A stretch of 64,000 bases of DNA, taken from the NCBI GenBank assembly GCA_013365365.1, contig JABVXU010000174.1, positions 41,893 through 105,892 on the forward strand. Reading direction: 5' to 3'. Under the pieces are notes generated by a model. It was not told where the DNA came from, ran no database searches, and saw only the letters and a list, made by a program, of their open reading frames with translations. Made by a program: the position numbers and the translations under genes. Shown in pieces: positions 1 to 20,500 of this stretch (within the stretch, counting starts at the first letter, position 1; the number at the start of each line of letters is the position of its first letter). Source of the DNA: Cruorifilaria tuberocauda. Taxonomy: Eukaryota; Nematoda; Chromadorea; Rhabditida; Onchocercidae.

Positions 1-1872
1 AGGCACACTAAGATTGTTGTTAGTAATGGCAATCATCGGATGAATATTATCTGAAATTACATTATTATTAAATTATACCTTATTATTACACTTTATGATA
101 ATGTTGACGAATTCCTCAAATGAAAGTTGCGTTAAGAAAAACAGTGATCACTAGTGGATATTAAAAATTCGTCGATAAAGAATAATCAGTCAAAAAATCA
201 AAAAAATCTTATCCAGCAAGTGTATACTATGAAACTGTAATGGATTTTAAAAAACTGATAGAATCAAATTCATATAAAAATTAAATCATCAACCGTAGCT
301 CAAACAAATTCAAATATTTCCTCTCGTCTATTGCTATTAAATTAAAACAATCAATTAGAAATTTCGAATAAACTGATAAGGGTTAAAAAGAAAGAATCAT
401 CACTGAAGCAACATATATCTAATATGCTCTCTTTATTATTATAAATCTTAAAATTGAATGACCTTAAAACCATCCATCTTACACATATCGCTGATAACCT
501 ATGAAATTGTTGGCGAATAAAATGTCAGTGTATCAGATCAATTAATTATCTAGGATGAAGATAACGATAAAATCCATCCAGTTGTAATGAATAGAGTTCT
601 TTATACATATAACTGATTATCTTCAGCATATTCAGAAATTGTGTTGCCCAGTTATGATAATTATTTTATTTTACGATATTCAGAAAGTAAGCACGGTCCA
701 AGAAATATTATTCATTGGTTAATTACTCATTTGATCGAGTAATTGTGCGGTAAAAAAGGGTAAACTGAAAACTGGAAGGCTCATTTACACTGAGAGTTTT
801 CAGAGCAAAAGAGATACAGTGAAATGATTGTTTATGTTTTTTATAATTATCATAATGGCATAACTGTCGGAAAATTCAAAAGTAAGATTTTTACAGGAAT
901 AGTGAATGGAGGATTTTGGTTCTCCCTTAACTTAAGAGAAAACCAAATCTTACAGGTTTCTTCCATTTTTGATATTTTATTAGATAAAGCTTGGGATTAA
1001 TTTCTACGTTCATTTAAATTTAGCTCGTAATTAAGCGATTAAGACGAGAAGATAACTTTCCGGAAAATAAGAATTATGAGCTAAGAATTTTACAACGCTT
1101 TTTCAACTTGCGTGAAATCCAAACTCAATCCAAACTGAAAGTTGAAGACCTAAGTCTTTTAAATCTTTAACTTCTCGAGATTAAATTTGAATTTCTTTAC
1201 GTCAGCTTCTCATTTTGTGACATTGATGCAATAAATAGATCTACTGACGTGAGTTTATTGCAGACTATGATTAAGCACACACAGCCCAACAAAGCTGAAG
1301 ATAGAGAAAAGAAATGAAAACACTTGTCGGAACAGACGAGGGTTTCCAGGGTAACAGGGCTACTTTCTCATACATCCATTTATCGAGGAATTGCTTCGTG
1401 AAGGTATTCTGAGGGTCAACAAATAATATTTTACATATTTAGAGGTGAAAAGAATTACTATAGCTTGTAACCTGATATAAGACTGACTCTTATCGTTTGA
1501 TGTAATGCGCCACATTGTTTCATACTTGCTTAATAATTATATGGAAGCAGAAGAATAACTCTTAAATCAATCAAAGATTGTCGTCATAGCCATATATGTG
1601 CCTTCAAATTTTGTAGAATTTGAAAGATCAAGTGTTTCATCTTCGATCTTACTAATTTCTTAACGGATTTGATCATCGCTTTTGTAGGTTATCTTCCAAG
1701 TGTTAAATCTGAAACAATCTTCGAATACTACTAGCTAATGCTGAATCATCATGATAAGGAAGACAAAAATGAAAATAAGTAAGAAAAATTGTCTTGAAAA
1801 ATATAACTTATTGTTTCTTACAATCAGACTGAAAAGTAAACTAATAAACAGATTAATTAAGTAGGATTTTAG
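1..1872. other. Region without a recognised gene; should contain the missing 5' exons of the TMEM237-like gene
   Basis: No open frame of useful length and no recognisable motif was seen. The first visible exon of the downstream TMEM237-like gene starts behind an acceptor at 1872 and has no in-frame ATG, so one or more 5' exons probably lie here or further left. An ATG-containing stretch near 1751-1778 followed by GTAAGA was considered, but it joins in the wrong phase. An imperfect inverted repeat of about 13 bases per arm lies at 912-949. Confidence 0.5.
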
Positions 1873-3592
1873 CGTGTCATCTAAGCATTTGGAAGATTAC
1901 TATGGTGGAACAAGTAATGCTGAAACAAATCCAAAAAGTAGGGATGAACAAGTAGACAAAAGTGGCACAATTGCAGCGATTCTCAGCCAGCCTGTGCACG
2001 ATGTATTTGTTCAGCATGACAGTTTGTTATTTAACTCTTCGATTACTAAATTCCTCTAAATATTTGGATTCTATTCACTTTTAATCTGTTTCTTTAAATC
2101 CGAAAGTAGTTTTGAAAAATGAATTTAAGTGTTTTTAAGAATTTTTTTCCACCAATAATTGCTTGATGCATTGACAAATTTTGTTATATTTGTCATTCCA
2201 GAGAGTTTCCGTCGAACAGATCGTAAACAATATGAAAAAATGCTAGAAGGAAGGATGGATGATTTGGTGAGTATTACTCCATCAGAAAGTATTCAGGCAG
2301 CATTGGCAGTTCAGATTGCTTTTCACAACGCATCCTTCGTTATACAAGGTAAATGCAGTTCTATATTCAGATACTTTTTTAAATAAACTTTTACTATTCC
2401 AATGCAATCTTCAGGTATCATCAAAATATTTATAAAAAATTCCAAACTTGTTTCATTTTTCTTTCATATATTTTTGGTTTCAGGATTTCTGTCTGGATTC
2501 GGCACTTCTCATACTATTTTTGCTTTCGCTTTTGCCGATATCGTAAATTTCACTTTCTTCCTCTCAATTCCATGATATCACTTGGTTTTTTAATTTTTTT
2601 AAGCTGTTTTTAGCTTTCGAGTAGAAAGTACTAGACGGATTAAATCATGCATATAATTATTTAATTACGCGATACTTTTATTGTTATGTTCTTAGGATAT
2701 ACTTGATAAATGTTACACACAATTGGCGATGCCAATTCAAGCTATTTTCTACGCATGTTTTGTGGTTAGCACCATTGCAGCACTTGACAGGTGTTTCATG
2801 ATTTTATTTTTTGCCAAAAATTCTTATTTAAAACATAATCTCAGAAAATTTTAAAGCTTTCTCAAAATCTGTTCATTCTACTAAATTAATTTCAGAGTTT
2901 TTTGCTTCCAACAATTTCGCAAAGTTATTTTAGGCTTGAAATAAATTCAAGTTTAATGGACAGTTTGAAACGTGGATTAAGCTTACAAAGTAGTGGTTTA
3001 GACATATTGTTATGCTTAACTGGTACAGCAGCTACCTTGGTATCGGCATCATATGATGAGTGGCTTGCAGCACCAATAAAACAACAAGAAAAGATTCAGG
3101 TTTCTCCACAACTGTTACAGTTTTTCGTTTCTTCATCACTTAGAATGTTGGAAATTTTCATTTTACTTCCAAAATAAAGCAAAAATTTGCATTTTAAATA
3201 TTCTCTCGTAATGAATAGATTAGAAAACGATAAAACAAACAGTTTTTGTCTTATCCCACATGATATAAGTAGATTGCACTGCAGGATATTATAGCTGTAG
3301 ATCCATTGCTTGCTTGGCGTTTGTTAAGTGGTATCCGTGCAATAGCTGGTCTATTAAACTGGCTGTTTTTGGCTCTTTCACCAAACAACAATATTTTATT
3401 AAAACAAATTCGTAATCCGGTAATCAACACCTGATTTATTTTTTCAAAAGCTGAAATCAAAAGGCAGAGATATATTCTGAAAAGATTTTGAAAGTTTTAC
3501 GAAATATTTATTTTATAACATTCTTATAGTTTTGAAATCGTTCCTGTTTGTATTTCCAGGAATCAATTCATGAAAATTGTGAAGTACCGTGA
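1873..3592 (+). CDS. jbts-14: TMEM237/JBTS14-like tetraspan ciliary transition-zone protein (5' partial)
   Basis: Seven exons join in phase: 1873-2021, 2202-2348, 2484-2542, 2696-2790, 2934-3099, 3285-3419 and 3560-3592 (stop TGA), giving about 260 visible residues. A polar N-terminal tail is followed by four hydrophobic segments. The recognisable core is MPIQAIFYAC, STIAALDR, DPLLAWRLLSG and LNWLFLAL, which align in order with remembered vertebrate TMEM237. The family sits in the ciliary transition zone, is mutated in Joubert syndrome 14 in humans, and is jbts-14 in C. elegans, where it is expected only in ciliated sensory neurons. The exon at 2934 was chosen over an acceptor at 2895 because only it keeps the frame open and continues the family alignment (DR then LEINSS). 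The start codon is missing: there is no in-frame ATG in the first visible exon. The four-TM core supports the family call; orthology is inference. Confidence 0.8.
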
Positions 3593-3641
3593 AGTGGACG
3601 AAATGATTGAAAATTATGTAAAATGCTGTGAATAGGGAACA

Positions 3642-3647
3642 AATAAA
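3642..3647 (+). terminator. Polyadenylation signal of the TMEM237-like gene
   Basis: AATAAA lies 50 bases after the stop codon of the TMEM237-like gene, the usual nematode position for 3' end formation. No alternative signal was seen closer to the stop. Confidence 0.55.
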
Positions 3648-6600
3648 AGATCATCAAAGTTAGGTAAAAAATTTCTCATGTTGCTTTGTTTTGACAAGAT
3701 TAGATGACAAACATGCTGGAATAATTTTTAAATAAGAATAAACTTTTGAGTTTTTATAAAAATAAATGAAAAAGAAACCAAATTTGATTATCATTGGCCG
3801 ACAACATGTACATGCGCATTTTTCGTTGAAGCGTTAGTGTCGATTATTTTTTATTCGATATTTTTAAAAGAGAACTCTTTTCCTATCTCTTTCAAGCCTC
3901 TGTTTAATTTGAATGGAGTGAAAAAGCAATCGCCTCTACCAATGCAATTTTCATTAATAATATATAGTAATTATCTCAGCAAACAATTTTTTGTTGGTGC
4001 TTTTCCTGCCACTATAACCGCTAACTCACTTAATTAACTTGGTGCTAACTAAATTCACAAAAGCTCAGAGAGTTCAAAAGTCAAATTCAATGTTGATTAC
4101 ATTGTGATCATATTGTGATAAATGCAAATATTACAAATTTATTTCAAATCTTCAAACAACGATTTCAGCTATTCTTAATCAAATCGAAGAGAGAAATAAA
4201 AACTCACTGTGTTCTAGTCGTTAAATTTTTTAAAATACTTTTTGATGGAATTTCGATTCTATTGTTCTAAGGAACAACGATATGATTTTAATAATCGTCA
4301 CACGAATTTACGAAAGTTTGCTGCAAAATCATGAAAATTGGGTCCTATTTGGACATGGTGAAGTAGATAATTTCAATTCAAAATCTCGGATTCTTTCTTC
4401 AACATTCATCAGTTGATAGTATATAAATTGATATTATGAGTCAAAAAAATTCGAATCCTCAATGTCTGGTTATATCATTTCCATACGGTTGGTGCACCAC
4501 AAAGGTTGATGCATTTAAATACTTTTTTGAAATTTGAAGTTCTGTATTTAAATAACTTTTCATATTTTATATTTATTGTCTTATTTAATGTATTTGCCCA
4601 AATTTTTAAAGTGATTGGAAACATGAAACTTGCAGAAAATATAAAGAGCGGACGCGAAGGTTTACAGTAAACAAGATTTCAATGAGTATTGGCATCTTTT
4701 GATTTCGCTCGATGTAATTTTTATAGTCACCATTTAAAAATATCCACGTTAACAAGATGCGGATTAAGAGTAAGCTAAGCCTATATAATCGTCACTTGAA
4801 TGATGTTAAGAAGTTCTTGTGATAAGCGAACTGGGTAAATATTTCATATCTAACGAGAAATGTCGAATACAAAACTTCTGAAATTTAACCGCTCATTCCA
4901 TCCTCTACTAAATTTCATAAACAAATGATAATTAATAGTAAATAAATGTTATAAAACATCTGGTATCTTCACAATTTATTGGAAACTTTACTAATAGATT
5001 TTCAAACGACCTTATATCATTAGAACTTGAAGTTTTTAAAATTCTATTTTTTATTGACAAACTTATTCCTGCTATATTGTTTGTTTTTCTACACCAATTT
5101 AAAGTTAATGGAAAAGGAAAAAATCTGTGTGTATGGGCTCAAGGACAACTTCCTCCCCTTAAGCTTCCGCGAAAGGATTTGCCACGGCTCAAATCTTTAT
5201 AAAGTTCAGACTAGAAATTTGGAGACTACTTGTGAGAAGTTTAATGAAATATAATATGAATAATATGGATTCGAACTTTCATTTTAATACGAAAGAGAGA
5301 TCGAGAGATCCTTGTTTTTATTCCATTTTTTCATTACTTTATAGCGGAAAATGTTTGTTTTCTTCGTGGTAATTAAAGGTGCTGATGTCAAGACATACTA
5401 TCCCGAATTTTCTACAATGATAATTTCTCATAAAAAATCAAAAGAAAGACTAACAATTAATTTTCTCTTCAGCTTTGTTTTTAGAAAAAACTTTAGGTTA
5501 GTTGTGTTCTAAAATATAAAACAAAACAATTCAGACAAACGATGTGGATGGAATTTATGAAGGATGCATCATATTTCTGCCAAAACGTGACCGTCAATAA
5601 TGCTATTCGAAAATAAGTTGAACTTTGACCTGTCAAAATGCATTCTACTAGATTTTGTAGAAAAAAAGATCAACTAAAAAAACGTTCAATTTATATTTTT
5701 ATTTATAGGGAAGAGTTAAGATGATTCAATATCTGTACTAGTTGACTGTTATACGTTTGTGGAAGGAGTAATTTTCAAACTGTATGAACAATAGACTCAA
5801 AATAATTGAGCTTTGATTTCATCACTAAACAAATTTGGTGTTTTTGCTGATAACATACGAAATTATTATATGATTCTTTATCAGCAAAATATCTTTTACA
5901 GAAATACATTTAAATGTTTCTAAAGGAAAAGATAATAGAAGTTTGTGCTAAAAATTTTCATTTTAAATTTGGTGCCAATAAGGTTTACTTTTGCTAAAAC
6001 TAATTTAAATGTTGCAAGCAATTTTTGTTTTCTTTTTGATGAGGAGAAATAAATGGGAAAACTTCTACACGTCATAGACTAACTGGTACTAAAAACTTCA
6101 AGCGTAATCTTTTTTCAGCCTTTTTCGAAACAAAGGAAAAAATTGTTTTGAATAAGTCTATTTCGGAAATCAGTCGAATTGTTTTCTTCACTTTAATAGA
6201 AATTCTTGTTTCGTTATTTTCTATTCATTTCATAAGCAACATGACATTAACTAATCAGTTTAAAACAGAAAAGTTTGAGCTTTTGGAATGAACTTATATA
6301 TTTCATATTTCCTGTGTTACACCTTGTTAATAAATTGCGCAAGATATATGATTATGGTAGAAAATAGGTATGATGATGGTAGAAAATTGCAACTGTAATC
6401 TGAAACTGTCTATCTGAACAATCATTCGATATATATAGATCGTAAGACGACATTGCACAGACTGCATAAATTAATTGCAGTTAAAATTCCTGGGAAGTGC
6501 TCATATTAGAGATGGTGAACAAAACTGATTATAGCTTAATTTCTTTCTTTAAAATTTCCTTTAAATTTATTGGATTTTTAAAAGCAAATATTATTTGTTG

Positions 6601-9600
6601 CTATCTTGAACTTCCAACTGTCTTTTTACAAATAAAAAGGAATCATGAAGTCTTGATACATTGAGATGCATATGTTACTCACTAAATTTCCAGTTGTCAA
6701 AGTATTGTTTACATTCAATAAGTCTGAACATTACGGCTTTCAATAATTAAGATAAATAGGAAAAAGTTATAAAAGAATTTTCGAAAACTGAGACTATTGT
6801 TACCTGTACCTTTTTTTTTTAATTTCATCATTCAAAATATTCTCAGTATGGTAAAGCATAGAACCGAAATTCAGATGTGTAACAATTTATGAACACTAAC
6901 GCCTTGACCTTGAAATCATTTATTCCTAAAATGATTCTGAATTGACTGTATTGCTTGCACACTTAGAATGAAACGTTTCCTGACTATAGCCAATTGAAAT
7001 TTAGCAAGCTGGCACTACAATGGTATGCTTTCTTTACTGCAAAAATGTAAAACTCAGTACTAATTGATCTATTTTTAAGTTTCTTATTCCTTTTCATGAG
7101 TAAAATTACTGGATTAGTACCTATATGTGACACAATTCAGGAAGATTATGCCTCCTTAATATTCGAAACAACTAGTCATATTGTTAATATTATTTTCATG
7201 GAGTTTGTTATCGAAGAAATTTAGCTCCAGTTAATGATATAAGCTTTCTTAGGACTAGAATAATTTAAATCAGAAATGATAAATCATTGTTGAACATTAT
7301 TCGAAATATCTCATTATTCACCTTCTTTTCGAAAGTACTGCATTATGAAATGCAGTTAAACTAAAATAATCAACTTTTTATTTTGTTTTTTATTTTCAAT
7401 TTTACAACTATCAACATGAAAAATTCTCCCAAGTTTACAAATGATTTGAAGCTAAATTATAGCCATCTAATTCTTTTTTAATTGACTTGTTTACTGAGCA
7501 TTTCATTTTAGCAGTATAAACAGATAGAAAATAAGGTGGAAATTGCGATTGAAATTTTCGAAATATTTTACTTTTTAATTCGTTATAAAGTGCAAGGGAT
7601 ACGGATAGTGAAGTTGATATGGGAGGAATAGATTAAACGTACACTTACCAACAAGGAACTTGAAAATTAATGAAAAATGTCTGGATAATTACAGGCTATT
7701 AATGATAAATGCCGCTTTTTATATCCAATAATAAGTTGCAAGCGAAGGCTACTGTAATTTCTAACAATAAAATGTTTCATCAAATTGTCCACGGCTCTTT
7801 TTATGTGTAATTTTCTTTCGTAATGGATTATTCAAGATTTTGGCCACTACGGATGGATTTGTTCCGGAAAGAAAATTTTCCTAGCTAAGTTCTAATTTCT
7901 ATTCGTAGCTCAACAATTTTTTTTCGATTAAATGCATAGAAGCACTACAGATTACTGGTATTATATGTGATTTGTTTGAATCTAAATTTTTTACAGACTC
8001 GAAATTCAATTTGATGTGGCATTGCTTATATACTTCGTTATTTCTCAGAAATATTAGCCTCGATTAAAAGTATTACAGTTCGAGATTTCTGAAGATTCAG
8101 TTCAAATTTCATTGCTACAGTGAATATATCTGTTCTTTTTCTTTCCCTTTCGTTGGGTGGAGCTGTGGATGAAGCAGCTATTAATTAAGAAAACGGCTCA
8201 TAAGTCAGTAAGTTATCACGATAATCCAATACATATCTCAGTTACGTTACTGATTCTTTCTGTTAAATATTTGTTCAAGTGAGACTGTCTAATTTTGAAA
8301 CTAGGCTTCATTATCATTTTCTGAGTTACTTCATACCAAAAAACAATTCTGCATATGTTATTTCGCAGCACATATTCAATGCTGCATTTCATAATTTTTC
8401 ATACTTTGATAACATCTGAGAGAGAAATGGATGAATTGAATTAAATTGAATTAAAGATCCAAAAGAAGTCCTAATCATAGGAATCTCATAAGAAATTTTT
8501 CAATATAAAAGGCACTAAAATTTCAAATTAGTCCAATTAAAAATTAGGAAACAATTCGCGAAACTCCTAATTGAAATCGATAAGAATAAGAAAACTAAGA
8601 AGATTGGAAGAGAAAGAGAAATAGTAAAATAAAGCGGAGAAATAATAGGAAAAAGAAGAAAACATAGATTACCATTTCAGTCGCGAAAAAGCAAAAGTTA
8701 AAATTAGAATTATAGAACATTCTCATTTAGAATCGTCGATGCAGAATAATGATATCCATATTTTACAAGAGTAATGAAATTTCAGACATGCTCATTATTA
8801 TATAACTATTTTTATTTGAATATTTGAAATTATAATTAGTTACAATTTACTTGCTATTATAAGGAATGTTCCGACCAATCAAAGCTATAGCATAATTTAT
8901 AGAAGGTATAGTGTTAGTTACGACAGTGAAAACAGATTAAAATTATATTAAAATTATAAAATTATTCTCTTTCACTACTTTATTCCCAATTTTTTCATTT
9001 TCTCATAAGTTAATTTAATTTCCTGTTATCTTTCAATCGATAAGAACAAGAGAAATTGATATGTTTTTGCTGTGACTCATAAATATGAGGATATTTCGCA
9101 GCAAATTAATGTTCACTTGCTAAAGTAGAGAGTAAAATTTTTTCAAGTATCTTCTTGCCTGTCTCACTTATAAAGGATATTTGTTATAAATTTTAAGTGA
9201 TGAAGAAATGATAATTGTACAACGACAAAATAAAATTGATATAGTGGAAAGATTTGCAGTTGTTTTATTCGCCCAGATCATTTTGTCTAATTTCCGAATT
9301 TAATTTCTATTATCATTGTTTAACGTAATCAAAAGACAAATGAAACAAAAATAATTTGATTGCCGGCATTGTTATCAGCCCAAGTACACTTTTATTTCGT
9401 GATTCCGGTACCATTCCTGAAAAACATAGTGATATTAAATGGTAGCTTTAGCATTTGTGATAATAAAAAATTCGTTCACTTTGAAAGTGGATAATGAAAC
9501 TAATTTAAAATTCTTGGCAACTACAAAATTATTATTTATATTCTTTCATCATTCAGTTTCACGAAAAAGACGAGTCCCTAAGCAAAACTAATTAATCATT

Positions 9601-11380
9601 TTGCACGAATAACTTAAACCAAATGAAGTTGCAAAAAGTGGTAACTTATTTTTTTTTAACATGGAAATTAAATTCTTTAAATCGATACTAGTAATTTGAA
9701 TGCCTTGCTCAAAGTCTCTCTTCTTTATTCTCAGTAAAAAAAATCTAGGCTGACTTAAGGAGTATAAAGTTTCACGGATTTTGACATCGTTTATCGAAGA
9801 TAAAAAGTGAAATTTGAGAATTTGAATTCAAGTTGCTTGCTGGTTCAAATTCTTAAGCATGAATATATTCATTTTTCAAGCAAAAGGATAGCTCATAAAG
9901 TGTCCAAAAAGCTTCATTATGATAAAAAGATACAAGATTGTCGGAGGTTAGATTTTATGAACAATATGCTATAAACATTTTAATTTCCTTATGATCTTAA
10001 AGTTTTCGTTAAATCAAATTCATAGAAGGATAATGGAAAATGGAGAAGTTTTGATTTATAAATGCATCTTTTGTCGTGAACTTTTTTGATTTCGGGATTC
10101 ACTGATAAATTAATTTTATAATGGATTTTGGATTAGACTGATGTCGATGGAGTGCAGGTTGACTTGGGTGGAGATTTCTTGTGGACGAATTCGTACGGAA
10201 TTTGGGGAATTGTAGTACAAGAGGAGGTTAATTATTGTAAAACAGCAATAATATAAAATACAGAGCACCGATTGTGATTGAAGTTATGGAAACTCTTCTC
10301 CCCCACTACTATCATGGGTTTTACAGAGAAATTTTTAGAGGAGGAGATTTACTAAGGAGGGAAAAATTATCTTTTGATAAACATTATTGTATTGTAGAAA
10401 GATTTACAATGATGGGAAATTTGCCTTTGAAGATTTACAATTATTGGAGGAAAATTTACCTTAGTAAAAAATGTTTTGCATTTTACAAATAATTCATGAA
10501 GGATAAAGATTCAAAATATTTATAATTAAAATTCAGTGTCGAGAAATTTCTCGACATGCACCAGTTTCTTTTTAACTCATGCTTTCAACTTACAAATTTT
10601 TGCGTTAGACCATCTTTAAGATTTGATGAATGGGAATATCATTTTTTTAAGTATACTATAGTTTTTATGGAATTTGCAGAACAGTAAATAAATTATTACT
10701 ATTCAGTTATTAGGAATCCATTGGATATGATTGATGTAATAATCAAAGGTTATCTATTAATTTTTCGAAAATTTAATTAAGTCCACTTGTTAGCTTGGAT
10801 TGCAAATGAAATGAAAATGTTCACGCCTAATAAAATCTTCTTTGATTCACTAAAACTTCTTGGTTGTTTAATTTTTTGAGTTGCTGTTATTCCAACTAAT
10901 GTATGATACCACTAAATTCTGTAGGATTGTCAACTTAATAGAAACGAATAAATTTTGGTTTTAAATATATATCTCCATCAAAAATCAATAAATTCTGAAA
11001 ATGAAAATATTTATGTATCATGCACAGTTCAGTAAATGACCTTCATTGATTAAAAGGTAATGATAAAATAAGATCTAGTTCTGGTCATCATATTATGCTA
11101 CACAGCCTTCTGATAATTCCTCATCAGTCCATAATGAATGATAAGATTTTTCTTTGGACTAATTCAAGTAAATTTTTCATATAAACTTTGATCTCATAAA
11201 AAAGCTCATCCATGGACCACTTATATCATTACTACTGGAAAGCGAAATGAAGCTCGATACTATAAAAATACATTTTTTCTTATCAAAAAAAAATCAGCAC
11301 TACTGATAATGATGTAATCTCTGTATATCAGATGAAAAAAAACAAATGAAAAATCCGAAACATTTAATCTTGATTATTAA
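3648..11380. other. Long intergenic region, no supported gene
   Basis: About 7.7 kb of A+T-rich sequence with dense stops in all frames. The few frames above 60 codons (near 3837, 5027 and 10274) start at non-ATG codons or lack splice context and match nothing recognised. A run of T occurs near 6810. The distal part should hold the promoter of the patched-related gene that follows, but no motif could be assigned. Confidence 0.5.
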
Positions 11381-11383
11381 CAG
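11381..11383 (+). promoter_or_regulatory. Probable trans-splice acceptor of the patched-related gene
   Basis: CAG ends immediately before the ATG at 11384 and is preceded by TATTAA. No upstream coding exon in a matching phase was found. A 3' splice site with no partner and a zero-length leader is the usual sign of spliced-leader addition in nematodes. A non-coding upstream cis exon remains possible. Confidence 0.5.
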
Positions 11384-17568
<6,185 letters not shown>

Positions 17569-20500
17569 CATTGTCAAGTTGTTTATTCTATTACAATTTT
17601 TAAAATTTCGATTTGCAATTGAAATTTGATTCCATTGAATAACTTGTATTGAGCAAAAAGAAAAAAAGCAAAAAAAACTTTCGCTGATCATTTACTCTTA
17701 CGGTAAACTTCAATTGTTTGTACGGGTTACTGTTATAATGTAATCATTCGATGACAAATCACTACTAATAATTTGAAGTCATTGATAGTCATCAATTACA
17801 TCTGTAAAATAAGTGGAATAAATAGAAATTTATCATTTGTTTCATTTTAGTAATGCTTCATTTTGGTCATTTTAAGAACACATCTGTGCACAAGATCAAA
17901 GGTATTAATGATCACTTTGAGCCATAAGAAGAAAAGTTTTTTTTTCAAATTCTTTGTTTTTAAAATTGTAGTAATTTAAATAGCTATTCCTGAACTACTG
18001 AACTTGTTCCTCCTGTTAATTAATTCCAAGTACTTTCGAAAATGTTATTTATCATTTCAAATTGTTATTTATCAGTTACTATGCAACTAAGATTTTGGTA
18101 AAGTATTAAATGCTTTCAAGTTTTCTAAAAAAAGTTTCATCTAGTTTTAACAAAAATAATTAGCCTTAATTTACTGCTTTTGTTGATTGTATTAGTGGTG
18201 TATCTTATTTTTAGATCTGTTATTTACAACAATATTTTCTAGTGATGGAGTTGATCACATCTGGCATTAGCAGTTCGAAATCGCAGATTTTACGTCTTAT
18301 TTATATAGCAAAAAACTTAGAAGGCTGGAAAAACGTAGAAGTGTGAAGAGGAATAAAGACCGTCTATTTAGCTGTTATGAATTTCGCGGATTTCGAAACT
18401 TAAAAAATATATCAATCGTTTCTCAAAACAACTTTTTTGTCGATAAGAAGAAAAATACCGGAATTGCGGAATTCCTGACATACAATGTAGTCGACCAAAG
18501 AATTATATCTTCTCATTCCTTTTCATCCTGACTTTGTTTCTATTATTTTCAGACCAATACATTAATCTTACTGAGGGAAATATATAAAAGGGATTCTGGG
18601 AGAAATTAAATGTATGTTTACAGATATTTAAAAAGCCACAAAAAATAGTGAAAATAGCCGAAATCAATAACTGCTTTTTTTTGAAAGTTTGACTGACAAG
18701 CAGTAATAGATTTTTTTTGAACATTATCCTTCGCACAGAGTTGTTTGTCACTTCTATCATGGTATGTTAAATTTTTGATTTATCATCAAATGCTGTTGCA
18801 AAAACTTTGTGAATTACTAGTACAGGAGCAGTAATTTCATATTATTGTATCACTTTCACTCTTTAAGGATGTATATAACAGTGTGCTGAGTAATTAGTGC
18901 CTATATTATATTTAAATATATACTTTAAATCGACTACAAAACACAGAGGTCAGTGATTTGTATTGTTTTATAATGCTTTTTTTATAAATATATTTTCGTC
19001 TCTTAAATACAAAGAAATAAATGATTCGTTCATTTTAAATGTTTTCAATAAGAATTAATGAAATTAGTGATTAGAGATCGGCATAGGGCCTTCACTTTCC
19101 TTTAAGTGTGACGCCGTTTTTTCAACGCCCTGTCCTATTCTGCTCATTTTTAAATGCAAATATGTTTTAAGAAATGATGTACTGTAAGTAATAAAGTTCA
19201 ACTTGTTTGCTTATTATGATAATTTAATTACAATGGATATAACAGTAAAGTTGGCTTGTGCATCATAATTGACTTTATCTAGTACGGTGATAAATTGGAG
19301 CAATGAAGATGTGATACGGAAAAGTGAAGAATCAATCAGTATAAGCTGGAATAAATTTATAGCTTGAAGCACTATTGCAATGAATATTTTTCATCACATC
19401 TAACAATGAATAGTTCTATAAAGTTACAGGTAAGTACGAGCTTCAGGCAGTAAATTGGTCCATTTAGAAATTGCAAAACAATGTAGATTGATCATTTCTA
19501 TAAATTGTTGCACATAGTACGATTGGATAAGGTAAGCAAATAAAATTAATTTATGAAATGTAGCAAACTTACACAGTATTGGTGTAAATGAAGCTATCGA
19601 TATCAATCCGGTATACTTTCAATTCATTCTTTTAAAACAAATTGTTTTTTATCATAAAAAGTTTCAGATATCAGATAGTCAAAATAAGAAAGTAATTTTA
19701 ATCAGCACTGTTATCTCTTAAAAGTATTCATTCCATCACGTAGATTGAAATGACCGATATTTTAAACACTTTGTGAGAAATTCATACGCCTCAATTGTAT
19801 TTGAATTACATGTAGGAATCACTTTATCATTAAAATTCCAAATCATTTTGCTGTTTTAGTAATTGATTATTTCATTTTCTCCGACACATCATAAACGCAT
19901 ACTGCAGTTTATGTTTACATTTACATCTTGTGGATTACTGAAGGCAATTTCCCTTCCTTTATGAAATAGTTTAAATAAATGGAATACTTTTCGGCTCGCC
20001 AAATATTTAAAGAGAAAAAAATAGAACTATGATTCAACTTGTCAAGATAGAAATGTAATGTTTCTGCGGTAGTGACTGATGAAGTTTTCGTAACTGTATT
20101 TGGTGATAAATAAGAAGTGAAAAATGAAATAATGAAAGACACTAAATTGTTCCGGACAGCAATATCAGGTTCCGATAGGGAATACTTTTTTAAAATTCGG
20201 TATTAATCGTTGCAATGCCTTTGAGAGCATGACCAAGCTATTAATCATAAATTTTTAAACAATTTTTTTGATTTTTTTAAAAAGAATCTGATATTTTTTC
20301 TCTTAAATAGATAGCTTTGGTGATAACGGTTTCGCTTTGTACTGGCTTGCAGATTTTTAAGGGTGAAATAATGTGACTTGATAAGGAAAATACGTAGTGT
20401 TTTACAATATACGACATCGAAAATAAAGTCAGTTGATAAATATTGGTTTATTAGTCTACAACTACTGGTGGTTTCAATCAGTTTATCACTATAAATAAAA

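Noticed and set aside
2896..2933. Earlier acceptor for exon 5 of the TMEM237-like gene
   Set aside because: Using it gives a stop after about 15 codons; the acceptor ending at 2933 restores the family alignment.
5027..5254. 75-codon plus-strand frame with a hydrophobic, signal-like N-terminus
   Set aside because: It begins at TTG rather than ATG, has no splice context and the hydrophobicity comes from T-rich sequence.
10274..10492. 72-codon plus-strand frame about 900 bases before the patched-related gene
   Set aside because: Starts at GTG, no family resemblance, and it cannot be joined in phase to the clear first exon at 11384.
18313..18531. Basic open stretch (KLRRLEKRRS...) after the patched-related gene
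   Set aside because: No start codon or in-phase splice partner; the patched-related frame already ends cleanly at 17568.
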